A DNA stretch of 64,000 bases, from positions 7,188 through 71,187 of the forward strand of contig CAZSNP010000019.1 in NCBI GenBank assembly GCA_964608265.1. The letters are read 5' to 3'. Source of the stretch: JANWXR01 sp964608265. GTDB lineage: Bacteria; Chloroflexota; Anaerolineae; Anaerolineales; UBA6663. A program made the position numbers and the translations under genes. The notes under the pieces are model-generated. The model was not told where the DNA came from. It worked only from the letters and a program-made list of their open reading frames with translations, and searched no databases. This document shows positions 8,788 to 17,484 of this stretch, piece by piece; the stretch's first letter is position 1, and each line of letters starts with the position of its first letter.

Positions 8788-9594
8788 TCAAAGCTGAGAC
8801 AGGATGATCGGCCCGTGCTCGGTGATGGCGACGGTGTGCTCAAACTGCGCCGAGAGCTTGCCGTCCTTCGTCACCACCGTCCAGCCGTCCTTGAGCATCT
8901 TCCACTCAGCCACGCCGGCGTTGATCATCGGCTCGATGGTGAACGTCATGCCGGGGCGCATGCGCGGGCCCTTGTTCTCGGGCCGCACGTGCGGCACCGA
9001 CGGCGGCTCGTGCAGCGTGCGCCCGATGCCGTGCCCGCCCCACTCCACCACCACGCTGTAGCCGTTCCCCTCCGCGTAATCCTGAATCGCCGCGCCGATG
9101 TCGGCCAGATGGTTGCCCGGTTGCGCCGCCTCGATGCCCAGCCGCAGGCATTCCTGCGTCACGTCGAGCAGCGCCTGCGCCTCGGCGGAGATTTTTCCCA
9201 CCGCAAACGTCACGCACGCATCCCCGCAATAGCCGTTGTACTTCAAGCCGATATCAATCCCGACGATATCGCCCTCGCGCAGCACGCGTTTGTTCGGTAA
9301 TCCGTGACAGACCTCCTCGTTGACGGAGGCGCAGATAACGCCGGGGAAGGGCGGGTGACTGGCCGGGTTGCCGCGGTAACCCTTGTACAGCGGCTGCGCG
9401 CCCCGGTCGCGGATGAGGGCGGCCACCTTGTCGTCGATTTCTTTCAAGGTGATGCCGGGGCGGATGGTGTGCTGAATCAGATCGAAGCACTCGGCGACCA
9501 ACCGGCCCGATTCGCGCATGGCGGCGATATCCTGCGGGCGCTTGAGGGTGATTTGTTCCTGGCGCGGTTTGGGTTTCAGAAGTTCAAGGATCAC
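8788..9594 (-). CDS. map: Methionine aminopeptidase type I
   Basis: 268 residues. It removes the initiator Met from nascent proteins with a dinuclear metal centre. Pita-bread signatures are present: the Cys-His pair in NEEVCHGLPN, metal ligands in GDIVGIDIGLKYNGYCGDAC, the catalytic histidine in WGGHGIGRTLHEPPSVPH, and Glu ligands in FTIEPMI and AQFEHTVAI. The start is GTG 9594, about 15 residues longer than usual before the QITLKRPQDIAAMRESGRL core. A TATAAT lies about 40 bases upstream, just past the stop of the cyclase gene. Confidence 0.92.
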   Translation of the reverse strand: MILELLKPKPRQEQITLKRPQDIAAMRESGRLVAECFDLIQHTIRPGITLKEIDDKVAALIRDRGAQPLYKGYRGNPASHPPFPGVICASVNEEVCHGLPNKRVLREGDIVGIDIGLKYNGYCGDACVTFAVGKISAEAQALLDVTQECLRLGIEAAQPGNHLADIGAAIQDYAEGNGYSVVVEWGGHGIGRTLHEPPSVPHVRPENKGPRMRPGMTFTIEPMINAGVAEWKMLKDGWTVVTKDGKLSAQFEHTVAITEHGPIILSQL

Positions 9595-9631
9595 GCGGTG
9601 ACTTTCAAGAGATGAATTGATGACCGCGCGA

Positions 9632-9637
9632 ATTATA
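9632..9637 (-). promoter_or_regulatory. -10 box upstream of map
   Basis: TATAAT on the minus strand in the gap between the cyclase stop and the map start, giving a leader of about 30 bases. No clear -35 box is visible, as that region lies inside the cyclase reading frame. Confidence 0.4.
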
Positions 9638-9645
9638 GCGTGAAG

Positions 9646-11484
9646 TCAGGTCGCGGGCCGGACGCGCCAGATTTCGAAACGCTCGTCGTCGAAGCCTTTG
9701 AGCGTGGTCTCGCCGGGTGAGGCGACCAGGCCGCTGGCCGGGTCGGCCAGCAACGCCGCCACTTCGGGGTCGTGTCGCACCGAGGTCGAGAGCACCACAT
9801 CTTCACCGGTCGAAAGCTCAACCAGCCGCGAGGCCGCGTTGACGGTGGAGCCGAAGTAGTCGAACCGGTCGTTGAGGTTGACGGCGATGCACGGCCCGTA
9901 GTGGATGCCGACCTTGAGCATCAGCGGGCGCATGGCGCGCGGCGGCGCGGCCAGCGTGCGTTGCGCGCGCATAATCGCCCGCAGCGCAAAGACCGGGTGG
10001 CGGAAGACCGCCATCACCGCGTCACCAATGTTCTTGACGATGGCGCCGTTTTCAGCCGCAATGGCCTGCTTGAGCACATCGAAGTGATTCATCACCAGCC
10101 CAAAGGCGGGCGCGTCGCCGATCTCACGATACATCTTCGTCGAGCCGCGCAGGTCGGTGAACAGAATCGTCATGCTGCCGACCGACACCTGCTCGCCGGG
10201 CCGGATGGCCTCGTTGGCGAACAGGTCGCGAAAGGCCTGCATGGCCGTCACGTCGGCGGCGAGCACGGCCTGATCGCCCCATTGCGTGCGTTCGAGGATG
10301 AGCAGATGCGGGCGCTCGGCGGCATTGAGCAGGTGCAGCGTGGGGCGCGGCAGCAGGCTGTGCTCTACGGCGGGCAGCGCGCCGCTGCCCACCCGCAGCA
10401 CCAGCTCCGGCCGGCCCCCGTCGTGCGCGGCTACGGTTTGCAGACCGGCCAGCTCCAGCGCGCGGAAGCGATAGCGGCCCGGCTCGAGCGCGGGCGCGAG
10501 GGTGCGTTGCTCGCCGGGCCTGAGCAATTGCTGCACGACGATGTGCGGCGTGACCTGCGGCCCGGCCACGCAGAACTCGCTCGCCACCACCGGGCGGATG
10601 GCGGGGTTTGGGTGAAACGTCAACTCCACCGAGTGCTCGAGGTTGGCGGTGAAATCAACATTGCACGTATCGCAGTGCACGACGGTTTTGCTGCTGACCT
10701 GTTGCAGCGAATCGGCGGTGAGGCGCGCGTTGCGGCAATGCGGGCAGAGCAGATCCCACTCGAAGTCGAGCAGGCCGGCGCGCGTGGCCCACAGACACAG
10801 CTCGAGGACATCACGTCGGGGCTCGCCCCACCGATCCGCCAGTTTGTAGGGGCGCAGCCGGGCGACGGTGCCGTCATCGGCGGTCTGAATCACATGCAGC
10901 AACCGATCGACATTCTCGAACTTCTGCCCGAGCTGGAGGAGCTGATCGCGCGAGGCCAGCAGCCGTTCGCGCCCGCCCGGGGCCAGCTCGGCGGCCACGC
11001 CGAGGTCGAGCCGCGTGCCGCCGCGCGCGGCGGCGGCGTCGTAGCGGCGGATGGCGCGATCCATCGCCCGCCGCGTCAAGACTCCGATTTGAACCGGGAT
11101 GGCGAGCAGGCCCAGCGGACTGCTGGGCGTGGCCCAGGTCCTGTAATCGAGGTGCGTGCCGCCGCCGGCGCGCGGCGCGAGGTCAACGGTGAAGCGCAGT
11201 TCCTTGAGTGGGTTGAGGAGGGAGGGGGCGAAGCGGCGCTGCACACCGTAGCGCACCGGCCGCACCCACTCGAACGGGCTCTCGTCGTATTCGAGCGGCA
11301 CGCCGTACATCCGCACCTGCAAACGGCGGTTGGCGTTTTCGAGCCGCTGCCCGGCCGGCAATTGATTGCGCACCACGCTCAGCCCGCTGTCGGCGTTCAC
11401 GCGGTCGGTGTCGGCGATGAAGGGCCAGAAGGCCTCGGGCTCCGACTTCAAATCCCATTGCCAGTGGAAGTAAAAAGTGCGCAT
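9646..11484 (-). CDS. Class III adenylate/guanylate cyclase with SRPBCC-like N-terminus
   Basis: 612 residues. The N-terminal 160 residues look like a polyketide-cyclase/SRPBCC domain. A helical middle part and a zinc ribbon follow (LLCPHCRNARL then VVHCDTCNVDF), then a beta-rich DUF5939-like region. The class III cyclase domain is at the C-terminus: ILFTDLRGSTKMYREIGD with the first metal Asp, VKNIGDAVMAVF with the second, and FDYFGSTVNAASRLVEL. It probably makes cAMP in response to a ligand in the N-terminal domain. ATG 11484 is used; a TTG two codons earlier is less likely. Confidence 0.82.
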   Translation of the reverse strand: MRTFYFHWQWDLKSEPEAFWPFIADTDRVNADSGLSVVRNQLPAGQRLENANRRLQVRMYGVPLEYDESPFEWVRPVRYGVQRRFAPSLLNPLKELRFTVDLAPRAGGGTHLDYRTWATPSSPLGLLAIPVQIGVLTRRAMDRAIRRYDAAAARGGTRLDLGVAAELAPGGRERLLASRDQLLQLGQKFENVDRLLHVIQTADDGTVARLRPYKLADRWGEPRRDVLELCLWATRAGLLDFEWDLLCPHCRNARLTADSLQQVSSKTVVHCDTCNVDFTANLEHSVELTFHPNPAIRPVVASEFCVAGPQVTPHIVVQQLLRPGEQRTLAPALEPGRYRFRALELAGLQTVAAHDGGRPELVLRVGSGALPAVEHSLLPRPTLHLLNAAERPHLLILERTQWGDQAVLAADVTAMQAFRDLFANEAIRPGEQVSVGSMTILFTDLRGSTKMYREIGDAPAFGLVMNHFDVLKQAIAAENGAIVKNIGDAVMAVFRHPVFALRAIMRAQRTLAAPPRAMRPLMLKVGIHYGPCIAVNLNDRFDYFGSTVNAASRLVELSTGEDVVLSTSVRHDPEVAALLADPASGLVASPGETTLKGFDDERFEIWRVRPAT

Positions 11485-11560
11485 GGGCAAGTGGCAGGTC
11501 GCCGGTGGCGGTCGTGGTGAGTATAAACACGCCCCGCGCTCTACGGAATACGTGACCGCG

Positions 11561-14233
11561 TTAGGGTTGCATTTCGGCCAGGTGATGGACGAAGGCAGCG
11601 AACAGCCACGCGCCCCACGGGTTGGCGGCGAACGTCACCGGCTGGCTGCCGAGGCCGCCCTCGAAGCGCAGGGTGGTGACGAGCAAATGGCCGCTGCCCA
11701 GCGCGACCTCGACGGCGTAAGCCGACCACGTGAGTTGGCGGGCGTCGAAGCGTCGCCACGCGGCCCTCACCTCTTGGTCCCCTCTCCCAGGCGAAGAGAG
11801 GGAGAGGTGCTGCGCGAGTTGGGCTGGGTCAACGGCGAAGTCGGTGGCGATGCTGAAGAAGCGCAGGTCGGCGTGGCCGGGGTGCGGCACGGCCTCCCAT
11901 ATCGGATGCGGCTCGAAGACATGGATAGCCTCGCGCCAGAAGGGCACGGAGACGGTGAAACGCGTGTCGGGCTGCACGAGCGACAGCAGCGCTCGCGCGC
12001 CATCGCGCACGCGCTCGAGCAGCGCCGCGGTCAGTTCGCCGGCGACGACGACGGCGCGCGGCGGCGCGTTGGCCGCATCCGTGAACTGCGCCGTGCCATC
12101 AACGGCCTCGAAGCGGTGGCGATAGAGCAGCGGCGGTTCGACGGCGAGCGCGGCGGGCAGCCTCGGTTTCGGCAGCGCCCATAGCGGCCATTGGTTGCGG
12201 ACGTTGGCGACGCCCCGGTGGTGAGTCTCTACGGCAACGCGCAACGTGAGTTCTATCGGCCCCTCGGCGCTCGGCGTCACAAACTCAATCGCGCCGAGTT
12301 CGGTCACCGCGCCGCCGGGCAGGTTCGCTGCCGGCAGCCGGCCCGCCGCAATCACCGCCCCGCGCGCCGCGCTGACCGACCAGGCCATTTCCCCGCTTCC
12401 CACTTCACCGCCCCCGTTCGACACCAACACGCGCAGCGCCACGCGCTCGCCCTGCCACCAGGTGTACGGGTCGCGCGGGCTGGGCCGGTCGCCGCCCTGC
12501 CAGCGCCGGCGTCGCTCGCGATCAATGCACACCACGGCGTCGGCGTTGAAGCGCAGCCATTCGCCGGGATCGAACTTGAGTTGCAGCGCATCATCCACCA
12601 CGCCGCTGGTCGCAATCGGTGTGTCACGCCAGCCGGTGACGACGTAGCCGCCGGTCGCGTTGTGCCGCCGCACCAGTTCGAGGATGTGTTTGCGGATGGC
12701 GGTGGCCTGTTTGCGCGCAATGGCCGTCAGCGCGCGGCCCCCGTCGGTGATGCCGGCTGCGGCGAGTCGCTGCCGATGCTCGCGCAGCGGGAGGTGATCG
12801 GGATGTTCAGTCGTGCCGGTGTTCAGCCACCACGTGTCGGGCGCCAACGCCTCGAAGTCGCGGAGCGTGTCGGCGTCGCAGAACTCGCCGTACAGCCACG
12901 GCTGCGCTGCGCGATACGAACGCTGAAAGTGCTGGCTGAGCGGCTCGAAGAAATGCGGATCGGTGTAGAAGTGATAGTCGCGGAAGTCGCTCAGCGGCAT
13001 CTCCACACCGCCGTACGCTTCGGCGGAGCCGCTGTTGTCGCAGATCAATACGTCCGGCAGCCACGCGCGCGCCAGGGCGTGCAGCGCGCGCAGAAAGTCG
13101 GCGTCGGCCTGGGCGTTGAGTTCGCAGCCGAGGCTGAGGATGGCCAGGCTGGGATGAGGGTGGACGCGGCGGAAGATGGCCTCGTACTCGCGCAAAGCCT
13201 GCGTTTTGAAGCCGGGCGTGACGCGCGGCAACCACAGCGGCATCTCCAGCCACAGCGGCATACCCAGTTCATCGGCCGCGTCGAAGAAGGTTTCATCCGG
13301 CACGTACAAACAGAGCTTCCACAAATTGAAGCCGAGCGCGCGCGCCCTGGCGAAGTTCTCGCGGATCATTTCGCGTGTGAAGGCCGGCGCAACGGACTCA
13401 GGGTTCCACCCCCAATCGAGCACGCCGCGAAAGTGGAAGGGCCGGTCGTTGAAGAGCGTGGTTGCACCCTCGGCGCGCACCGAGCGAAAGCCGAGGCGAC
13501 GCGTGGCCGTGGCCACGGCGCGGTCGCCGGCAAAGGCGGTGAGCGTGACCGGGACGACTCGCCCGCCTTCAGCGCCCGGCGCCCAACGGGGCACAGCGGC
13601 GAGGACGAGATCAAAGCTGAAGCGACCGCCGCTCACCTTCCCCTCGATCACGGTGTCGCCCGCCACGGCGAGGGTGAGGTGCGTGAGGGAGTCGGCGCCG
13701 GTCACAGCGCCGGAGACGCGCAACCTGCCATCGGCCTCGGCCCGCCAGCGCAAATCGGTGAACGCATGCACGTCGAAGGCGCGCAGCCGCAGCGAGCCCC
13801 ACACGCCGCCGAAGGTGTTGGCGACATCGGGCAGGAAACCGGCCAATGTTTCGCGGACGGGGAAACGCCCGCCCGGTTTCCACACTTCGAGCTCGATCTC
13901 GTTGCGGCCCGGATGCACCCGCGCGGTGAGGTCGAGCTGAAACGGTGACCATAGCCCGACATGCTCGCCGGCGGGCTGGCCGTTGATGAAGACGGTCGCG
14001 TGATAGCTGATGGCGTCGGCTTCGAGGCAGATGCGGCGGCCCGGCCAATGGGTGGGGAGCGTGAAGGTGCGGCGATAGCGGGCGGGGCCGGCGGTGCTCT
14101 TGTCGCCGAGGTGCGCCTCCCATGCCGAGGGGACGATGAGGGGGATGGGCGCCGCCGCGCCGAGCCGAAACTCCCACTCGCCGTCGAGGCTGAGCGACTC
14201 GGCCAGCGCGTTGTGCCGGAAGGTCTGGCTCAC
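11561..14233 (-). CDS. Glycoside hydrolase family 2 protein
   Basis: 890 residues without a signal peptide. The N-terminal sugar-binding jelly roll (LDGEWEFRLG, WPGRRICLEADAISYHATVF, HVGLWSPFQLDL) and Ig-like domain are followed by a TIM barrel. The proposed acid/base Glu is in LAILSLGCELNA and the nucleophile in WLYGEFCDADTL. GH2 enzymes are beta-galactosidases, beta-mannosidases or glucuronidases; the substrate cannot be told here. The start is GTG 14233, overlapping the GNAT stop as GTGA. A larger open frame extends upstream over GNAT but is antisense-like noise. A palindromic repeat (11781-11807) sits in frame inside the C-terminal region. Confidence 0.8.
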   Translation of the reverse strand: MSQTFRHNALAESLSLDGEWEFRLGAAAPIPLIVPSAWEAHLGDKSTAGPARYRRTFTLPTHWPGRRICLEADAISYHATVFINGQPAGEHVGLWSPFQLDLTARVHPGRNEIELEVWKPGGRFPVRETLAGFLPDVANTFGGVWGSLRLRAFDVHAFTDLRWRAEADGRLRVSGAVTGADSLTHLTLAVAGDTVIEGKVSGGRFSFDLVLAAVPRWAPGAEGGRVVPVTLTAFAGDRAVATATRRLGFRSVRAEGATTLFNDRPFHFRGVLDWGWNPESVAPAFTREMIRENFARARALGFNLWKLCLYVPDETFFDAADELGMPLWLEMPLWLPRVTPGFKTQALREYEAIFRRVHPHPSLAILSLGCELNAQADADFLRALHALARAWLPDVLICDNSGSAEAYGGVEMPLSDFRDYHFYTDPHFFEPLSQHFQRSYRAAQPWLYGEFCDADTLRDFEALAPDTWWLNTGTTEHPDHLPLREHRQRLAAAGITDGGRALTAIARKQATAIRKHILELVRRHNATGGYVVTGWRDTPIATSGVVDDALQLKFDPGEWLRFNADAVVCIDRERRRRWQGGDRPSPRDPYTWWQGERVALRVLVSNGGGEVGSGEMAWSVSAARGAVIAAGRLPAANLPGGAVTELGAIEFVTPSAEGPIELTLRVAVETHHRGVANVRNQWPLWALPKPRLPAALAVEPPLLYRHRFEAVDGTAQFTDAANAPPRAVVVAGELTAALLERVRDGARALLSLVQPDTRFTVSVPFWREAIHVFEPHPIWEAVPHPGHADLRFFSIATDFAVDPAQLAQHLSLSSPGRGDQEVRAAWRRFDARQLTWSAYAVEVALGSGHLLVTTLRFEGGLGSQPVTFAANPWGAWLFAAFVHHLAEMQP
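11781..11807. repeat. Palindromic repeat inside the GH2 gene
   Basis: CCTCTCCC at 11781-11788 and GGGAGAGG at 11800-11807 form an 8-bp inverted repeat with an 11-base loop. It resembles the intergenic palindrome at 58110-58132. In the GH2 frame it encodes LSLSSPGRGDQEVR. Confidence 0.6.
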
Positions 14234-14769
14234 TGTTTCGGTCGTTGGAGTTCGATCATCACATCCCACGCACCGGCGTTGAACTTTCGCTCCACTTTGA
14301 AGCCGCTGTGTTGGATGAAGCGCAGGATGGCTTCGTTGTTGACGTGGATGGTGGCGGTGAAGCGGCGCACGCCGTGCGCGAGCGCATACTCGACGAGACG
14401 GGACACCAGCACCTTGCCCAGCCCGCGTCGTTGATAGCCGTCCTCGACCACCACCGCAGCCTCGCCGGCGGTGGGGTTGTCCGCCTCGGTCAGGCCGTAG
14501 CGCGCCACGGCAATGATGGCCTCGTCGGCGTCGGCCCCGACGGTGGCGGCGATGGCGACTCGGGTCACGCCGTCCACATTGCATAGCCAGCGCGCCTCTT
14601 CATCGCTGATGGTGGTGCGGTATTCGAGCAGGCGATAAAAGATGCTTTCCGGCGACAAGCGGTAGAAGAAGGCTTTGATACGCTCGGTGTCGTCGGGGCG
14701 CAAAAACCGCAGCCGCACGGGTGTGCCATCGCGCAGCGAAACGGTGGCCGGTGGAAAATGCGTGTGCAT
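14230..14769 (-). CDS. GNAT family acetyltransferase
   Basis: 179 residues. Core motifs: VRLRFLRPDDTERIKAFFYR near residue 20-40, and the acetyl-CoA loop VEDGYQRRGLGKVLVSRLVE with Q/R-x-x-G-x-G/A, then IHVNNEAILRFIQHSGF. It resembles the acetyltransferase domain found in acyl-CoA synthetase-linked and protein-acetylating GNATs, but the substrate is unknown. The true start is ATG 14769; the longer frame upstream runs antisense through the stress gene. TATAAT ends seven bases before the ATG and there is no Shine-Dalgarno. It is coupled to GH2 by GTGA. Confidence 0.85.
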   Translation of the reverse strand: MHTHFPPATVSLRDGTPVRLRFLRPDDTERIKAFFYRLSPESIFYRLLEYRTTISDEEARWLCNVDGVTRVAIAATVGADADEAIIAVARYGLTEADNPTAGEAAVVVEDGYQRRGLGKVLVSRLVEYALAHGVRRFTATIHVNNEAILRFIQHSGFKVERKFNAGAWDVMIELQRPKQ

Positions 14770-14776
14770 TGCGGCG

Positions 14777-14782
14777 ATTATA
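14777..14782 (-). promoter_or_regulatory. -10 box, leaderless GNAT transcript
   Basis: TATAAT on the minus strand, seven bases before ATG 14769. The -35 region is not consensus. Confidence 0.55.
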
Positions 14783-14922
14783 GCCTCACCGCCAGTCACT
14801 TTCCCATGCGCCCCCAGCGTCCGGGCATAGCAATTTCTCCATTCTGCATGACTTTTATCACTACCCGCCTCGGCCCCGTCCGCGCACACTTGGGCCGTAA
14901 CCATGATCTGACGGAGGTGGCT

Positions 14923-15822
14923 ATGTTTCGCAACATCCTTGTTCCGCTGGATGGCTCGGCGCTGTCGGAACGCGCCCTGGCCCCGGCGCTGAAAATCGCC
15001 GAACTCGAGGGCAGCCGGGTGACGTTGCTGCGCACGCCGGTAGTTGATATCGCCGTGCTGCCGTCGGTGGAAGTTTTCGGAAACTACAGCCTGCGCGGCC
15101 TGGACGAGGCGACGAGCCGCGCGCGCCGCGACGCGCGGGAATATCTCGAGACTCTGCGCAAGTCTCAGGGCACGACCGGCCTCGAACTGCGGCCGGAGGT
15201 GCAGGATGGCGACCCGGCTGAGGCCATCCTCACCGCCGCGCAGGAGAAGCACGCCGACCTGATCGCGATGTCGACACACGGCTACTCGGGCGTCACCCGC
15301 TGGATCATGGGCAGCGTCACCGAGCGCGTGTTGGCGCACGCTCCCTGCCCGGTGCTCGTCCTCCGCTCGGAGAAGCCGTTCTCGCATCTGCTCATCACCC
15401 TCGACGGCTCGGCCCTGTCTGAGAAGGCGTTAGCCCCGGCCTTTGAGATCGCCTCGGCCTACAACATCCCCGTGACGCTGTTGCGCGTCATCAACCCGGT
15501 GCCGGCGTGGCATGTCGCCGAGCTGAACGAGGTCGAGCAAGGGCTTGGCTATCGGTTGCACGAGGAGCTGGAGGCAGAGGCCGCGAACTATCTGCGCCAG
15601 CAACTGGCGGCGTACCGGTATCCGCAACTCCGGGTCGAGGTGGCGGTGCGCGCCGGCCCGCCGGCCGCCACCATCCTCGATTACGCGCAGACGCACGGCG
15701 TGGATGTGGTGGCGATGGCGACCCACGGGCGCACCGGCACGCAGAAGTGGCTGTACGGCAGCGTCACCGAGAAGGTGCTGCGGCAAAGCCACGACTTCGC
15801 GATGCTGGTGGTGCGGGCGTAG
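14923..15822 (+). CDS. Universal stress protein, tandem UspA domains
   Basis: 299 residues made of two Usp domains (about 1-145 and 155-299). Both begin with the family strand (ILVPLDGSALSERALAPAL; LLITLDGSALSEKALAPAF) and end with an ATP-binding loop (MSTHGYSGVTRWIMGSVTER; MATHGRTGTQKWLYGSVTEK). Tandem Usp proteins bind ATP and help survive stress or energy limitation. The start has ACGGAGGTGG seven bases before ATG 14923; an upstream in-frame extension from 14758 is rejected. Confidence 0.9.
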   Translation: MFRNILVPLDGSALSERALAPALKIAELEGSRVTLLRTPVVDIAVLPSVEVFGNYSLRGLDEATSRARRDAREYLETLRKSQGTTGLELRPEVQDGDPAEAILTAAQEKHADLIAMSTHGYSGVTRWIMGSVTERVLAHAPCPVLVLRSEKPFSHLLITLDGSALSEKALAPAFEIASAYNIPVTLLRVINPVPAWHVAELNEVEQGLGYRLHEELEAEAANYLRQQLAAYRYPQLRVEVAVRAGPPAATILDYAQTHGVDVVAMATHGRTGTQKWLYGSVTEKVLRQSHDFAMLVVRA

Positions 15823-15848
15823 CAGCCGCGCTACTTTCGATTGGCGAC

Positions 15849-15992
15849 CTAGATCAGGGCGACCTTGAGATAGGGAGCATTGCCCGCCGCAACCAGAAAA
15901 TCCATCGCGGGTTCATGCTCGAGGCGAACGATGCGCGCCGGGTGTGCGGATAACCCGGCGCGCAATTGTTTGCGGAAAGCGGCCAGCGGCAT
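15849..15992 (-). pseudogene. Short remnant or small ORF of unknown function
   Basis: 47 codons from ATG 15992 to a TAG at 15849. The same frame is open for 25 codons upstream without a start, back to a TGA. The translation (for example DFLVAAGNAPYLKVALI at the end, LDADSFRLLNRAAACANAAE upstream of the ATG) looks protein-like, unlike the overlapping open frame one base off. It may be the tail of a degraded gene between the stress protein and the TPR gene. I do not recognise the family. Confidence 0.35.
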
Positions 15993-16090
15993 CTCGGCGG
16001 CGTTGGCGCAAGCGGCGGCGCGATTGAGCAGTCGAAACGAGTCGGCGTCGAGGTGGCGTCACTCACGCGCCGGAGTGTATGCGCAATTCG

Positions 16091-17383
16091 TCAGCGCGCG
16101 CCAAGTTGATCCAGCGTAGCCTGCGCCAGCGGAGCGTGCAGCAAATCAAAATACGGGTTGATGGTGAGCGCCTCGGTTAGCAAAGCATGCGCCCGGCCCG
16201 TATTGCCGAGGGCGTACTGAATCAGGCCGGCGTGATAGAACAACAGCGCATCGCGTGTGCCCAGCTGCATGGCCTGCTCCATCGCAGAGGCGGCCTCCTC
16301 AAAGCGTTCGTTTTTGTAGAGCGCCCAGGCCAGCGTATCGTAGCCGAAGACATCCTGGCGGGCCTCGATCTCAGCCTGCGCCAATTGCAGCGCCCTGTCC
16401 ACGTCGCGGTCGTGATTGGCATAGAACAGCGCCTGCTGCCGGTTGTAGAGCACGGCGTTGGCTTCGTCGAGCCGAGCGATGGTGCTGACGATATCGTATT
16501 GCGCTTGCGCCGCTTTCACGTCGCCCAGGCGGGTGTACACATCGCCGAGGGCCGCCAAGTATTCGGGCTGTGGGATGATGGCGATGGCTTTCTCATACTG
16601 CGCGCGCGCCTCATCGAAGCGACCTTGCGCCGCCCACACTTTGCCGAGGCCGGCATAGCCCAGGGCATAGCGGTCGAAGACTTCCACCGCGGATTGATAG
16701 CGCGCCCTGGCTTCGTCCAATCGGCCGGATTTGAAGTACAACTCGCCCACCTGATAGTCATACCAGGCCAGGTTTACGCGGTCGTCACCGTTCTGCCAGG
16801 CAAGCTCGGCGGCCTGCTGCATCAGGGCCAGCGCCTCGTCGCGCTCACCCTGCAGGTCGGCCCACAGGGCGCGCCGGCTGAGGTTGGGCGGTGTCTCATC
16901 CGCCAGCGCGGCGTAAGCGGCCTCGGCCTCGGCGTAATTGCCGAGGCTGAGGTGGGCATCGCCCACGATGGCCAGCGCTTGCGGCGCGGTGCGGGGCTGA
17001 TCGGCCAGAGGTTGCGCCAGCGCCAGCGCGCCCTCGAAGTCATGGGTCGCAACAAGCGTACCGGCCAATGCGAGCGTGGCGTCGGCGTTGCCGGGCACCA
17101 GTTGCAGCGAGCGGCGCAGGGCTTCTTCCGCGCGGGCATAATCGCCATAGTTGCCGCTCTCGCGAGCCTGCCGCGCATACGCTTGCCCAAGCAGCGCGTA
17201 TTCCAGGGCGCTGGGCCTGGCCTGCAACCTCTGGTTCAAAAACGCCACCGTCGTCGCAGCCGGCGGCACATCCGGCGGCGTCGGGCGCGGGGCCGGCCGG
17301 CTTTGCCAATACACCAGCCCGTAAGAGAGCACGATCAACACACCGATTCCCAACAAAACCTTGGCGGCAGTTTTCGTTTGCAT
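16091..17383 (-). CDS. Membrane-anchored TPR protein
   Basis: 430 residues. An N-terminal hydrophobic anchor (about 8-26) and a proline-rich linker precede roughly ten tetratricopeptide-like repeats, with repeated A-x-AYA and A-x-YEKAI patterns (YARAEEALRRSLQLVPGNAD; FDEARAQYEKAIAIIPQPEY; NTGRAHALLTEALTINP). It is probably a scaffold for protein contacts outside the membrane. It lies 100 bases after the DUF4331 gene in the same direction, separated by two hairpins, and may share its regulation. Confidence 0.82.
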   Translation of the reverse strand: MQTKTAAKVLLGIGVLIVLSYGLVYWQSRPAPRPTPPDVPPAATTVAFLNQRLQARPSALEYALLGQAYARQARESGNYGDYARAEEALRRSLQLVPGNADATLALAGTLVATHDFEGALALAQPLADQPRTAPQALAIVGDAHLSLGNYAEAEAAYAALADETPPNLSRRALWADLQGERDEALALMQQAAELAWQNGDDRVNLAWYDYQVGELYFKSGRLDEARARYQSAVEVFDRYALGYAGLGKVWAAQGRFDEARAQYEKAIAIIPQPEYLAALGDVYTRLGDVKAAQAQYDIVSTIARLDEANAVLYNRQQALFYANHDRDVDRALQLAQAEIEARQDVFGYDTLAWALYKNERFEEAASAMEQAMQLGTRDALLFYHAGLIQYALGNTGRAHALLTEALTINPYFDLLHAPLAQATLDQLGAR

Positions 17384-17417
17384 ACGTTTGCCTCAGGCAA
17401 CACCAACCTCGATCGAA

Positions 17418-17469
17418 GACCTGACAGGGCGCGCGAGTCCTGTCAGGTCTCGTGAGTCTTCAACTCACG
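17418..17469. repeat. Two consecutive hairpins between the DUF4331 and TPR genes
   Basis: Arms GACCTGACAGG (17418-17428) and CCTGTCAGGTC (17439-17449) form a perfect 11-bp stem. CGTGAGT (17451-17457) and ACTCACG (17463-17469) form a second 7-bp stem. No T-tract follows, so this may be an RNA-processing or attenuator site, or a repeat related to 58907-58966. Confidence 0.6.
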
Positions 17470-17484
17470 GCTGCCGGGTCACCT

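Noticed and set aside
14234..14584. 117-residue N-terminal extension of the GH2 protein
   Set aside because: It is antisense-free but runs in another frame over GNAT, reads as Arg/His-rich noise, and the GTG at 14233 gives the normal GH2 N-terminus.
14770..15387. 200-residue upstream extension of the GNAT protein
   Set aside because: It is antisense to the universal stress gene; ATG 14769 has its own -10 box.
15854..16093. Selenocysteine read-through of the TPR gene TGA into the following open frame
   Set aside because: The extension is compositionally shadow-like and a different frame there looks more protein-like; no SECIS-type hairpin adjoins the TGA.
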